This document shows positions 1 to 11,599 of a stretch of DNA of 64,000 nt, piece after piece. A program made the translations under genes and the position numbers. Within the stretch, counting starts at the first letter, position 1, and each line of letters begins with the position of its first letter. The notes under the pieces are model-generated. The model ran no database searches and was not told the origin of the DNA. It saw only the letters and a program-made list of their open reading frames with translations. Source of the DNA: Cheilinus undulatus (taxonomy: Eukaryota; Chordata; Actinopteri; Labriformes; Labridae); contig NC_054881.1 of assembly GCF_018320785.1 (NCBI RefSeq), positions 24,738,275 through 24,802,274 on the forward strand, read 5' to 3'.

Positions 1-189
1 AATGCCACTGTGGCAGGGAGAATGGAATAAATGTTGCAGAGAGGGACAGTTAAGGAACAATGAAAATAAAGAAATAAAGCTTTTTACCAGCATATCTGAG
101 TGGTTACAATTTTTGTTGTTCACACACTAATCACATGTTCATGTATCTACTGTTTAAAGGGAGATGTGCCACACACTGAAGGATTTTAA
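1..189. other. Window start, no feature
   Basis: AT-rich non-coding sequence. It ends in the TTAA that flanks the first MITE (186-189). No ORF, repeat or RNA gene recognised. Confidence 0.6.
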
Positions 190-831
190 AGACCCTGTAA
201 AGTGGAATCTAAAGTTTTTTTAAACCAAGTCAGAAAAGAGGTGAAAAACTTCCTAATGGTTTAAATCCAGAATTCAGTCACATGTTTACAGCAATCATAC
301 TCCAACATATCTAGAGTGTTAAGACAAAAACTTTGGATTTCACTTTACAGGGTCTTTAAGTTTTTTACCTCTTTCCTGGCTTGGTTGAATTTGTGCAGGG
401 CAAATATGTGGGCTCATGATGTCATGAGCCCATAGTGGGAATGACCCCGCCCCCTTACACTACAATATATCACAGAGCAGTTCATCTCAGCACAGTCTTT
501 TGTTAGCTGATGTCACTGGCTTCATTGAAAGTTAACAGTCAGTTAAATGCTGTTTTTTGTTCATTGTGAGACAAATTTGCAAAGCCTATATGCCACAGTG
601 GCCTATGGATCATTTAAAGCATCATTACAGAGATTTGTAGAGTGGGCGTGGCTTCAGCTCATCCAACAGACACGCCCACACCACCCTGAAGCAGATTTTA
701 CCGCAACTTTTTTCATGATTTTAATTCTTAATTTTATAAACTTGTAGATGTTTCATTTGACTGAAATTTAACCTGATGATTCATAATACACCTTTCACAC
801 AACAAATGATTAATTTCACTTTGCAGGGTCT
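190..831 (+). mobile_element. TTAA-flanked MITE, copy 1, with inverted 5' part
   Basis: The element begins AGACCCTGTAAAGTG right after a TTAA (186-189). It ends in the reverse complement, CACTTTGCAGGGTCT, followed by TCAA, a one-base variant of TTAA. A second, better copy of the right terminus lies inside at 341-355, followed by a perfect TTAA (356-359). The segment from about 210 to 355 is the reverse complement of the left part of copy 2 at 10792, so this copy carries a fold-back of its own 5' end. The centre (360-830) runs parallel to copy 2. TTAA duplications point to piggyBac-type mobilisation; no transposase is encoded. Confidence 0.7.
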
Positions 832-2150
832 TCAACAATAGACATGCCATATCTGTGATGCATGCTTCCACACTGCAGTTATTAGGATCTCAACTCATGT
901 CTGGCTCAGAGAGAACAAGCTCAGGCATGGGTAAGGTTTGGTTTTATTTACAGGCCTAATCTGGGTTCTTATAGCCATTAATAGCTTATCTTATTAATAC
1001 AGTATTTTACATCTTTTCTGGGTTGAGCAGCTGCACTCACAGGGTTACAGAAGTGATATAGAAATGGATCTGAGATGATGTTTGGAAAAAAAAGACATGT
1101 AACTAACTGACAAAGGCGACAGATTACTGCAGGATTAATTTCAGACTAATTTAACTAGTGCCCACAGCCAGGACATCCTTTTCCTGCTTAAAACAAGCCT
1201 TTGTTTCCTGATATGACTCTTTAGAGGCCAGGGGCTCTGTATTTAATGTGCTGTAAAATGGGATCAGCTGTTTGGTGACCGAGCATGGGTGGCTCTTGCG
1301 CTCTTGAGCTAATTCCCTCCTTATGTTAGCACTGTTATTTGTTAACTTACAGCTTGTTTCTAAGAGCTGATGAGGAGATTCATACAAGAAAAGGAGGGGA
1401 ATTTATTTCAGCTGTTTTGGCCTGCAGTAAAAAAACAAGCAACATATACCTGTCCAAACTTACTCAAGCTTTCTTTCTTTCTTGTCATATTTCTTAAAGA
1501 GCTCAATACCAGTCTTTGGTTAGATGTTTCAGGCCTACCTGTGTACAACAAGAGTTTGTATTTGTTTCTGCATGTGAAAGAGAACATGTTATTTTTGTCT
1601 TTTTGTTGTTTGGGAGGTGAGATGTATTACTGAAGAAGCTAGCAGCTCCTTTATCTAGCGGGTGTCAGCCTTTGTGCCTGCTCGTGCTTCCTTTGTGCTC
1701 CCACTCTCCCTTTCAAAGATTTATTTGCAGCATTGACAAACCCTGCCAAACCCTCTCAGCCTCTCAGTCAGTGAGCTGGCCTTACTGTGCTGCTACCTCT
1801 GCTGGTTTAGGGCTGCCTTCAGAAATGTAGTGTTCCCTTCTACACTGAAGGATCTCACATCAATTACCCAATAGACTGGGTGCTACTATGTCACTGAGAC
1901 CACATCATCATGGCTAAAACCAAATAATGACTGAATGGAAAACCTTCAGCTGACTGCATGAACAATTAGAGTTTTGTTATGTTTTCTTGCCACAGATCTT
2001 AATATTATTATATGATTGTCATTTGACACATTTACCGCCACAATCGTCCTTCATTCATACCTATAATCTTAAGTGGGTTAAGATGGGTATTTACTAGAGC
2101 TAAGGTATGTCTGTCCATCTTTTCATGGCTTTGTAGCAATACTTTTTCTT
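832..2150. other. No gene seen
   Basis: AT-rich intergenic DNA. The short ORFs at 1151-1387 (-) and 1370-1633 (+) have no recognisable motif or splice context and look like chance frames. Confidence 0.6.
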
Positions 2151-2153
2151 CAT

Positions 2154-2262
2154 CAGTCAATCAGTTCTATTTGTATAGAACCAATTCATAGCCATTATTG
2201 TGTCAAGACACAAAGAAAGCAGGTCTAGACCATTCTCTGTTACGTTATTTATACTGAAAGGC
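2154..2262 (+). repeat. Fragment of a dispersed fish repeat
   Basis: The motifs CAGTTCTATTTGTATAG, CAATTCATAG, GTCAAGACAC and AGCAGGTCTAGACC in this order resemble a short interspersed repeat I know from many teleost genomes. Family not assigned. The remainder of 2263-2895 holds only the ATT microsatellite. Confidence 0.4.
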
Positions 2263-2702
2263 CTGACATTGATCCACCATGAGCTCATATTGGCACAAGT
2301 CAGCCGGTGCCAGTGTGCTTTGGGCTTTTCTCTCTAACTCCGTCTTCAACTTTCTATCTCTTGTTGTCTTTAACTGAGGAGTGTTAAAGTCAAGCCAGCA
2401 CTCAAAAAGCTTTATGTCCATGACAGTGTACTTCAGGCATGACCAAACGAGGGAGAAAAGCTGTTAAAAAGTGATGCCAACACATGCCAGTCTCATCTAT
2501 GCCATTGTGCATCCTCTGAGCAGAGAAGCAGCAGCTTTTACTGGAAAGTGAATGATATGAGTTTTCAACTGTAGTAGGTCTCTGAAGTGTCCAACAGTGG
2601 CTGCTGCACACCCTTGCTGTTATGGCATTGCTTGTCTCAACAACTTTATAGGATTAAGAAAAGGATAAAATGTGTAGCTTATACACCAGATGGTATTTAC
2701 GG

Positions 2703-2728
2703 TATTATTATTATTATTATTATTATTA
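2703..2728 (+). repeat. (ATT)n microsatellite
   Basis: About nine uninterrupted ATT/TTA units, visible directly in the sequence. Confidence 0.9.
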
Positions 2729-2895
2729 ATTTAGAGCTTTCATTAGTTCAAATTAGTTCAAGAATTTTCAAATAAAAAAATGCCACCTTCCTGGTTTGCA
2801 TCCTTTGCAAACCCAGATTGCTTTGGTAATGGTCTGTGGTTTCTGTTGTGTGTAAAATTTATCACCTTGAATTTGGGTGCACACAATTAAGTTAA

Positions 2896-3529
2896 ATGGG
2901 ACATATTTTACCCTTTTAAACAAGTTTATGTTGTTTTCAGAGGTCCCCAAAACATGCCTGTGAAGTTTGTTGCTGAAAAAGCACTCTAGTATTGGATTTT
3001 TGCTCGTCTAAAAACCCCTCTGTTTCAGCCCTTCTGAGATCGAGACATTTCTGTGTCTGTGGCTTTAAATGTTAATGAGCTGTCTGAGCCAACCCCTCTC
3101 AGGAAATGGATGTGGCACTATTGATGTTACAGACATTTTTATCCAAATTGAAGGACCTGCCTGGGTTTAGAACCATCAATCTCTTAGACCAAAGTCAGCA
3201 GGGTAACCCACTGAGCTATCCAGCATCTCAGCTGGTAGCTGAGAGATAGATCAGGAGAGAAGGGTGGAACTTTCTTCCAAACGGGGAGGGTCAACCAAAC
3301 TTGGGGACAGTGCTAACTTCCCACATGACATCATGAGGGGAAAATCTGAGAACGGCTTTTTTCAGCACACATTTGTTCATGGGCTGAAAGGTGGAGAAAG
3401 AGAAGCTGGAAAGGAATGGATTTTTCTGGTATTTGAGGGGATCGTGGACTGGCAAGGGGCACATATTTTTGTTAGAAAAGCCTGAAAAAGTAATTTTGCA
3501 CAATATGTCCCCCTAATATGTCCCATGCT
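2896..3529 (-). mobile_element. TTAA-flanked MITE, second family, copy A
   Basis: Bounded by TTAA at 2892-2895 and 3530-3533. The ends carry GGGACATAT-type termini, inverted relative to each other; at the right end this motif occurs twice. The interior matches copy B (5805-6568) in opposite orientation: shared stretches include the CCCCAAAACATGCCTGTGAAG region near 2950 and the TTAGAAAAGCCTGAAAAAG region near 3475. It contains a nested tRNA-like SINE head (3160-3226) that copy B lacks. No coding capacity. Confidence 0.6.
3160..3226 (-). repeat. tRNA-derived SINE head nested in the MITE
   Basis: On the minus strand the sequence reads like a tRNA: box A TAGCTCAGTGG (consensus TRGYNNARNNG) followed at tRNA-like spacing by box B GGTTCTAAACC (consensus GGTTCRANNCC). 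No clean acceptor stem or anticodon arm is evident, so I read it as a SINE promoter region rather than a working tRNA gene. It is absent from the sister MITE at 5805-6568, so it arrived after that family spread. Confidence 0.5.
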
Positions 3530-5804
3530 TTAATTTGATACTACATGGTAGAGATCGGACGTTTGACACTGAGGCTACGAAGCCTGTTTCACTCTATTGA
3601 AGCAAACTTGTTCAGAACAGTGCCCAGGCTTGGAACCAATCTCTGTGATCACACGACCAATGACGTTCTAGGCTTCGTACGACAAAATGAAACACGGACA
3701 GTGAGGTGACTGATTTTAATCTTTTGGCACTGTTTCATTTGTTATTAGGAGACGTGAAATGCTTGGTGTTGAGAGAGACCTTCAATTGCAAGAGGACTGG
3801 AATGATGGAGAATTGACGAAAATGATCTTGTGTATACGGGAACACTTTCTTGTATCACCCACAAAGGTAGGTGTTTGAGATAAACATAATATGATATGGT
3901 TTTGCTAAATGTCTCCCTGCGACCCTTGCGAGGATTAAATGGTTACAGAAAACGAATGTATGTTTTGATATAAATTGTTCATTATGTTCAATTCGTTTCT
4001 GGGAAATGTGGCTGTTCAACCTACTAATCATTGAGATCATAGCCTGTAATATTCTTACTTTCATATTATCTTGACCGTTTAAATATATTTTTAAATTGTA
4101 AGTAGCATGAAGGTGCAGCAGAGTTGCAGAAACTCAATGAAATCAATTTACTCCTTTTTACACTGTTGTTCTTGTGCCTGATTGCTTGGTCCCTGGCATG
4201 GTTCATTAATAAAATACAAAGGGTAGTTTGATGTTTTGTGGAGTGCAGTTTTCATTGAAGAGTTCCCAAGTCGAAACAAGAAGCAGGCAAGATTTGAGCA
4301 AGTCATCTTTTGCTTGTTATTGTTATGATAAAGACCCCTGCTGCAGAATTCACATGCTTTACATTCACTTTTGCACAATGTCACAAAAAGCTGTAAAGAA
4401 TAGAACATTACCTTAAGAAATCACAATGGATGAGTCATAAATAATAACAAAATGAGCTACTGATACCAAATTTTTATTTCGAAACAGACGTGTAATTATG
4501 AAAAATTGTTCATTTTAACAATGGACCTCTGGGCTTCTGCTTCCAACCTGAAGGCAGTACTAGAGTTGCTTCTGCATGTCCACATTGCTCTCATTATTCA
4601 TCCCTGCAGTTTCCTGCTTTATACTGACCCACAACAAAACAGCTGATTTTGGTGTTGTTAGGCAGTGAATTTAATATCACACTAGTACTTCATTAAAAAA
4701 AAGTTGTACTTTAAGATTATAAAATGGGTTTAGCATCACACTATCTATGACATTTTTTTTAAATTATTTTTGCCACTCCATCTCTTTCAGGTATTTAGAT
4801 TCTGCTTGAGATCATTTTGATGCTTTGATAAATGAGCTGCTGTGGTTTAACGATAGACAGTGCTAGCTTTCTGCCTGTATGTATGTATACTGACGTCCAC
4901 AGTTACTCAGCAATAAACTAAGTCGATAATTAAGGGTAAAGTGTAAATACATTACTGATTCAATTAAACACATTACACTGGGAAGCTCACATCACAGCCA
5001 GACATTTAGTGAAAGCCATACAAACCCAGAGCCAGGGTTTGGGATTCAGATGGATGAGCAAAATGAAACGCCTGCAGAGGGTGAGAGAAAGCGGCACTTT
5101 CTGGAGCACATGGCAGCTCAATTAAAAGTGTTAAATGGGGAAATAATTCAGGGCAATGTTTTTTTCCATCCACCCATGGGAGGTAGAAGCAGCAGGGAAA
5201 TGTCATTTTAGTTATGCAGCAATGAGAGCATTATTAACTGACTCTGGAGGCTTTAACAACCTGCTGCATAGCATAGAAATAAATCAGGAACCCACAGTGG
5301 CTTGAGTGACTTTAATTTAGAATACTTTTTTTAAACATTGCTTAAAACACTTAACATTAATGGTCAGAATAGGTCTGGAATCCACCAGGAGCCAATGTTA
5401 CACACTAAGGCCAGGCATACAGATAAGGCACAAACTACCAGCCACAACATGAAGTGTGAATCACAGAAAGGAGACAGACAGCAAAAAGAACGGACTGGTT
5501 TTCAGGACAGGAGCATAAGGATAAGTTCCACCTGCAGTGCGACTCAGCTGATCCTTGGCCTTGTTCGCTCTTAAAGGCATTGTAGCGAGCAGCAAGCCCA
5601 CGTATCAATGGGATTCAGTTTAGTTGGGTTTGGACATAAAATTAATGACTGGTTTCATTCGAGTTAACAGATGTGGGTTGGCTATTGGGGCTAGTAACTT
5701 TTGCAAATTAGTATCTTCTGAAGGCATTCACCTGAGTCATCTGACATAATTGAAGAGGTGACTCAGCACCTGCTTCCCACATACCTCAGACATGATACAT
5801 TTAA
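3530..5804. other. No confirmed gene; one exon-like stretch
   Basis: Mostly AT-rich non-coding DNA. At 3749-3866 there is an open stretch between a plausible acceptor (TTATTAG) and a donor (AAGGTAGGT), coding for about 39 residues, including an acidic QLQEDWNDGEL motif. No matching neighbouring exon was found. Nothing else recognised. Confidence 0.5.
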
Positions 5805-6568
5805 AGGTGACATATCATGCAAAATATAATTTTCAGGCTTTTCTAGCAAAAATATGTGCCTCTGGCACACAATCTCCAAGAATCAGACCCTCCCCCCCGC
5901 TTTCAGAAAATATGTACTAAGAAGCCATTCTCAGATTTTCCCCTTATGATGTCATGCGGGGAGTTAGCACTGGCCCAGGGTTGGGTTTGCCCTCCCTGCT
6001 CGAAAGAAGGTTCTCCCTTCTCCTGATCGTCCTCTCAGCTACTAGCTGAAAGGGGTCCATTTGAATAGTCCATTTTACTTAGGAAGGTTCCTAACTGAGT
6101 GAAATGACCCGGAAATATTTTAGCTTCATTACTTCCTTTATTATCTCCTTTAGCCTAGGAAACACCAGTCCATGCTTTACCAAAGGAGAGTTGAAAAGAC
6201 GGCCCACCTTTCTTTGCGTAAATTTCACTTAGAGTGACACACCTGTTGACCACTCATCAAAACAAGCGATCAATTTGACAGTAACTTTACTAGTACTGAT
6301 GTAAACAGTAAAGTTCATTGTCAGACTTAAAATACATGTGTTAAACAGACGGAAACTGAAAGAGGGGCGGAGTCAGGGGTGGAGTCAGACAGCTCTTTAA
6401 CATTTAAAGCCACAGACACAGAAACAGCTCGTTCTGAGCAGGGCTGAAATAGAGGGGTTTTTAGACAAAAATCTAATACTGGAATGTTTTGCAACAAACT
6501 TCACAGGCATGTTTTGGGGACATCTGAAAACATTATAAACTTGTTTTAAAAAGGTAAAACATGTGACC
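5805..6568 (+). mobile_element. TTAA-flanked MITE, second family, copy B
   Basis: Starts AGGTGACATATCATG after TTAA (5801-5804) and ends CATGTGACC before TTAA (6569-6572). The two ends are imperfect inverted repeats. Interior matches copy A at 2896-3529 in inverse orientation. Non-autonomous; TTAA target sites suggest a piggyBac-type source. Confidence 0.65.
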
Positions 6569-6868
6569 TTAAGACTTTCAGACAATCCGGTGAGATTTCA
6601 ACATAGTTCAAACCCATTTCTTATTTCCCACTTAAAAGCAAGTCAACATTTGCTCAACAGCAAAGAAAAGAAATGAAAAAAGAGGAACCTAATGTTACTT
6701 ATCTCCCCAAACACCAGACATTTTAATCTATCCATTAAAATACAATGGAAGATATTTTTTTGGCCGTGACAGCAATAAGTATACCTTCCATTTGTTGTTT
6801 TGTTGTTTTACTTGTCCTTCCTTCTCCATACCCCTCCTCTTTCTTCCTGCTTTTCCCCCACCATCTAC

Positions 6869-7928
6869 CAATGTCATAGTCCGGGACTCAAACTTGACTG
6901 GAGTCCTGATCTGGAGGACTCGTGACTTGACTTGGACTTAAACACTGATGACTCAGACTTGGACTCGAGCTTTGACTGCATCAGGACTCAAGGATGAAGA
7001 GGAGGACTCAAAGCTTTTTTCATAGAGTTTTATTTTGTAATATTTGTTGGTTTTGAGTGAGAAAACTCCTCATAACTGATCAGTGTTCAGTTATGAGTGC
7101 ATGCATTTCCGTTCACGTGTGTCTAACCTGCTGTCTGTTAAAACAACCAGAGGAGAGAGAGCAGGAGGGGCGGGCGAGCTTGTGTATGACAGAGAGAGGA
7201 GCTGGTAGGTAGCTTAAACCTGTGACTCTTTTCTGTATTCCAGTGGTAATCTTTACAAGCACTTGAACTAAAATGCTGTTGGCCTACCCTGGAATCCATC
7301 AGCTGCTAAAAAGCTTAGACTCGTAATATTAGCTGCTGTTTTGATCTTTTTTCTCCAGATTATTAAAAGTAGGCTATTGATAGTACAAAATGATTGTTCA
7401 TTTAATTTTTACAGTTTAGCTGATTAAGTTTGGTTTTAGAGATAAAAACTGTTGTGACCACAAGTGAAACTAAAATGTAAGGACTTTTTATGGACTAAAA
7501 CTGGACTGGAATGTTTTTGAGTTTTCATCGACTAAAACTAGACTTTAACTATGAAGGGTGATCAGGACAAAAATGTGACCTAAAGACTGAAACTAAAAAT
7601 GGTTGCCAAAATTAACACTGTCTCTAAGGCTACTCAACCACCGGGTTGGAGATTTTCAGTTTTGTTCCTGCTCAGTTGCTGTGAACAGCTCCTATAGTCC
7701 TTTAAAATTTAAAGGAGAAGAAATTCATACATTATTAAAGCACATAAATGTAGCCCACCTGCAAGCTGGCTTTAAAATGATTAGTAATTTAATTTAATTT
7801 GGCTCTAGGTTTTAGGTACTGGGACTGGTCTAGGACTTGAACATGGGTAATGGGCACTCGGACGGACTCAACTCAAATTTTTCTTTAGTGACTCGGACTC
7901 AACTTGGACTCAACGTTTGGTGACTTGA
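6869..7928. mobile_element. Repeat rich in GGACTC motifs, candidate hAT-type element
   Basis: Both ends are built of irregular GGACTC/GACTTGG words (6895-7010 and 7860-7925). The middle contains a second repeat type rich in ACTAAAACTGGACT-like words (7480-7590). The 8-bp word CCATCTAC directly flanks the unit (6861-6868 and 7929-7936), which would fit a hAT target-site duplication. The termini are only weakly inverted, so the class is an inference. No transposase ORF. Confidence 0.5.
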
Positions 7929-9980
7929 CCATCTACTCCCTATCCTGCTACCCCTTTCCAACCCCCAGCGTCTTTAAGTAAGATTCAATAGTGGGTCTGG
8001 CATTTCAGTGTAAGACCCAACAGTGGTATCTGGTGGTTGAATTTGTCATTGTGCCGTGTGCATCTGTTGCCTGCCAGTCCGTCTCTGCAAGTAATGGTTA
8101 TTAATCTAGACCAACATCTTTAGTCTTTTTCTCTTGCATTCATGCTTCATGAATAAAAAGCAAAGAAAGATCAAGCTTTGTCTTGCAAGGAAGCAAACTA
8201 AATTAGCAGTCTACAAAATTCAAAGGGGACTTACTCTACCCTGTATCCTGTGCTGTGCTTTGGACAAAAATTAAATATGGATCAAGAACTAGCAGAAACC
8301 AGCTCTAACAAACCTTCTCACACTCTACTGTGTTTCCTTTTGACATGCAAACGAGATCCTAGCGTCAGCCATTAATGAAGCAGCATTGAGATCCTCACAG
8401 GTTGTGAACTCTGTCATAAATCTGTATGCACTTCTCCCAGAGAACACAGCCTCCTGCTTAAGTTACATAGTGCTGAAAACAAGCTCCTGGAAATGTGATG
8501 GAAACCATTCTCCCTATCGAAAGTTATGCTATTTGATCAACTTTGAAACTACTTTTTAAAGGTGGAAAAGTGTCCATGTTGTCGCTTTCACCAAATTTTT
8601 GCACAAGTTAAACTATGCTTGGGAAAATTTCAGTGACCAGGTCTTTTGGTTTGCTTTAATTAAAATGCAAATTATGTTTGTACTGATTCAAAGGTACTGT
8701 AATGAGCAAGACAAATAGCACAGGAAATGCCACATTAACATGTAATAAGACTGAACTAAGTAATCTGTAATTAGGCTGCCCTTTTATTAAGGAGAACCTC
8801 TCTGTGACCCTGTAGAGAAAGACTAATTGTCTGAGGGGTTTAGACTCTTTCAGGGCCCTGGTGCACTTGACCCAGAACATTTTTAACAGCTTATAATGAT
8901 ACACTCACAGGTATGATTAAACATAACTTAATGTGGATTATGAGAGCATTTATCATCTTTAACCTCATGCATACCTCTCCTTGACACTTCTTAACTGTTT
9001 CCATACCTCGTTCTCTCAAACTTAGAGTTTTTAGGAATACCCACTGAAAATCTAATGTCAAAACTTGAATGTTTGTTGTGCTTTTCTCAGTATATCCACA
9101 ATATCGGCCTTTTGCAGAAAGTGCCAGTGTTTGTATCAGTCTGCGATGCATTCAAACATTAAATTCTTGTCTGAATAAATCCAAGAAATTGTTACTGTGA
9201 GGAAAGCCCATCTACTGTTATTGACAGTAATGGCCAGTAGTGTTAATTTGCATCTTCTATGAAAGATTTATCATAGAATAGAAATGTACTCACTTTTGTC
9301 CTTGCTCCATTAACATGAGTGCTAATGAAGCAAAAATGCCTTTTTTGTATCTGTTACTTATTGTGAGCAGTTCTAAACACTTTCACAAGAAGCAGAAAAT
9401 ATCTCCTAAGTAAATTGCCCCCCCCCCCACAGCTATTAAGGTATCCTCCTCCCAGGTTGCCGGAGATGTAAGCATGTAAGTAGTTTTGATGTTCTGATGT
9501 GAAGAGAATCCCTCCCATCTGCTTCCATTAGGGCTTCAGTCTTTTGTCAAGCGCCCCTTCATGGTATCGTTTACTAAACATAATGAAGTGTCAGCACCAA
9601 TCTCTGCCTCATTTATGCAAACACTTTGCCCTGTTTTCTCCCCTTGCTTCACCACTTTTCTTGTTCCCCACTCCTTCCAGCACAGTGAAACTGATGTCAT
9701 TAAATGTTAAACACAACTGAAATCAATGCAGCATCAGAAAAAGTGTAGGAAAAAATGCTTAACCTCACTGAGAAAGCCTTTGGTGATTTTGAATATTAGA
9801 TTATTGCATTTACTGTAATGCACGTACACTGATTGCTGTTACCGCTGCCTATTTTCTCTCTATATGTAATACATATTTCAGAATTAAAAAAGGCAAATAT
9901 AATATAGGCATCATACTTTGCTATAAAGGAACTTATTGCGCGACAGTATTTAATTCAGTTCAGTTAAAAAATATTTATTC
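7929..9980. other. No gene seen
   Basis: Non-coding. An 11-base C run lies at 9418-9428. The short minus-strand frames at 8656-9151 have no recognisable motif. Confidence 0.6.
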
Positions 9981-10154
9981 AGTGCGCCGTAGTCGAGTGG
10001 TTAAGGCGCGCGCCATATACACAGGTGACCCGGGTTTGCATCCGGCCCGTGGCACTATTTCCTGCATGTCTCTCCCTGTTCTCTTCCCTGTTTCCGACTC
10101 TATCAACTGTCCTATCAAATAAAGGCAAAAAAGCCAAAAATAAATCTTAAAAAA
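9981..10154 (+). mobile_element. tRNA-derived SINE with intact target duplications
   Basis: The head has box A TAGTCGAGTGG and box B GGTTTGCATCC, the internal RNA polymerase III promoter of tRNA-derived SINEs. A body with a CTGCATGTCTCTCCCTG motif common in fish SINEs follows, then a CAAATAAAGG tail and an A run. It is flanked by a perfect 15-bp direct repeat, AAAAAATATTTATTC (9966-9980 and 10155-10169), the mark of LINE-driven insertion. The perfect duplication suggests a fairly recent event. Confidence 0.85.
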
Positions 10155-10169
10155 AAAAAATATTTATTC

Positions 10170-10791
10170 GTCTCAGGGGGGCAATTCAAGGAACAAGAAA
10201 TTCCAATTCAGGATATGATGAAAAAAAAATGATGCTTACTGTATTTATTTTGGTTCTTTTATCCTCCACTGAAAAAGGAGAAAAAAGTGTATGCTAAGTC
10301 ATTATTCCATGATGACTAGGTAGACAGCAGCTTAAAACACACATACAGGATGTTTAAAATTGTTAAGAAAAGATGAAATATGAATAATAAAATAAGTTGT
10401 GTTATCAAAGGGCCTGTTCAGGGCATTACAGAAGTATTCAAATTAGCTGGCATTTAATCACTCACTGAAGTAAACAGAGCTCTTTAAGACATACTGCAAT
10501 CATATAGACTACCCATCAGAGAAAATATATATTTAAAAAGACATTAATTCATTAATGACTTCACAAGATTTACATGTGAGTGAGTCTGACTCTGATCCTA
10601 AGGCATTTAGTCATACAAGTCATGTCTTATCACTGATATTGCCCCCCAAAAATCCGCTGAAAAGAAAATCACTAATATTTATCATAAAGTACCAATCAAA
10701 CAGAAAATAGACCTGAAAGGTTGGAAATAAAAAGCAAACAAAACAATGTGGTTAAAGTTTAAAAATACTCATCTTTAATTATTTGTCTTAA
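10170..10791. other. No gene seen
   Basis: AT-rich spacer between the SINE and the next MITE; no coding or repeat signal recognised. Confidence 0.6.
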
Positions 10792-11517
10792 AGACCCTGT
10801 AAAGTGAAATCCAAAGTTTTTGTCTTGACACTCTAGATATGTTGGAATACGGTTGCTGTAAACATGTGAAAACACCAAGATCTACAGGTGACTGAATTCT
10901 GGATTTAAACCATTAGAAAGTTTTTCACCTCTTTTCTGACTCTGTTTAATTTGGGCGGGGCAAATATGTGGGCTCATGATGTCAGCCCATAGTGGGGAAT
11001 TACCCCGCCCCTCTAACACTACAATATTTCACAGAGCAGTTCATCTCAGTACAGTCTGTTGTTAGCTGTCACTGCCTTTATTGAAAGTTAACAGTCAGTT
11101 AAATGCTTTTTTTCTGTTCATTGTGAGGTAAATTTGGCAAATCTATTAGCCACAGTGGTCTATGGAGTATTTAAAGCATCATAACAGAGATTTGAGCCAG
11201 AAAACAGATTTTGTCTCTTCTTTTGAAGTCAATAAAAGGTCAAGAGGCAGGATAATAGTGTGAGTGCTGTCCTCCAACATTTTTTAAACCTGAGAGGATC
11301 ATAATTCTCCTGAGTGGGTGTGGTGTCAGTTCAGTCGACTGACGCGCCCACACCATCCTGGAGAAGAATTTACTGCCTCATTTTTCGTGATTTTAAAGCT
11401 TAATTTTATAAACTTTGAGATGTTTTATTTGACTGAAATTTAACCTGGGGGTTCATAATAAAGTGACCTGTCATATGACAAACCTAAATGCAGATTTATT
11501 TTCACTTTACAGGGTCT
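10792..11517 (+). mobile_element. TTAA-flanked MITE, copy 2 (complete)
   Basis: Perfect TTAA on both sides (10788-10791 and 11518-11521). Terminal inverted repeats AGACCCTGTAAAGTGAAA and TTTCACTTTACAGGGTCT match exactly. This 726-bp copy shows the normal layout against which the inverted copy 1 and the truncated copy 3 can be read. No transposase. Confidence 0.8.
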
Positions 11518-11599
11518 TTAATTGAAAATTGTAGTTTGTTCAAGTCAGCTGAATTTGGGAGAGCTCAGCCCGTGTTTGTGCCCAAGACAACCGGAGTAG

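Noticed and set aside
3160..3226. Functional tRNA gene
   Set aside because: A and B boxes are present but no convincing cloverleaf; it is nested in a MITE and fits a SINE head better.
9981..10060. Functional tRNA gene
   Set aside because: The tRNA-like part continues into a SINE body and A tail with target duplications.
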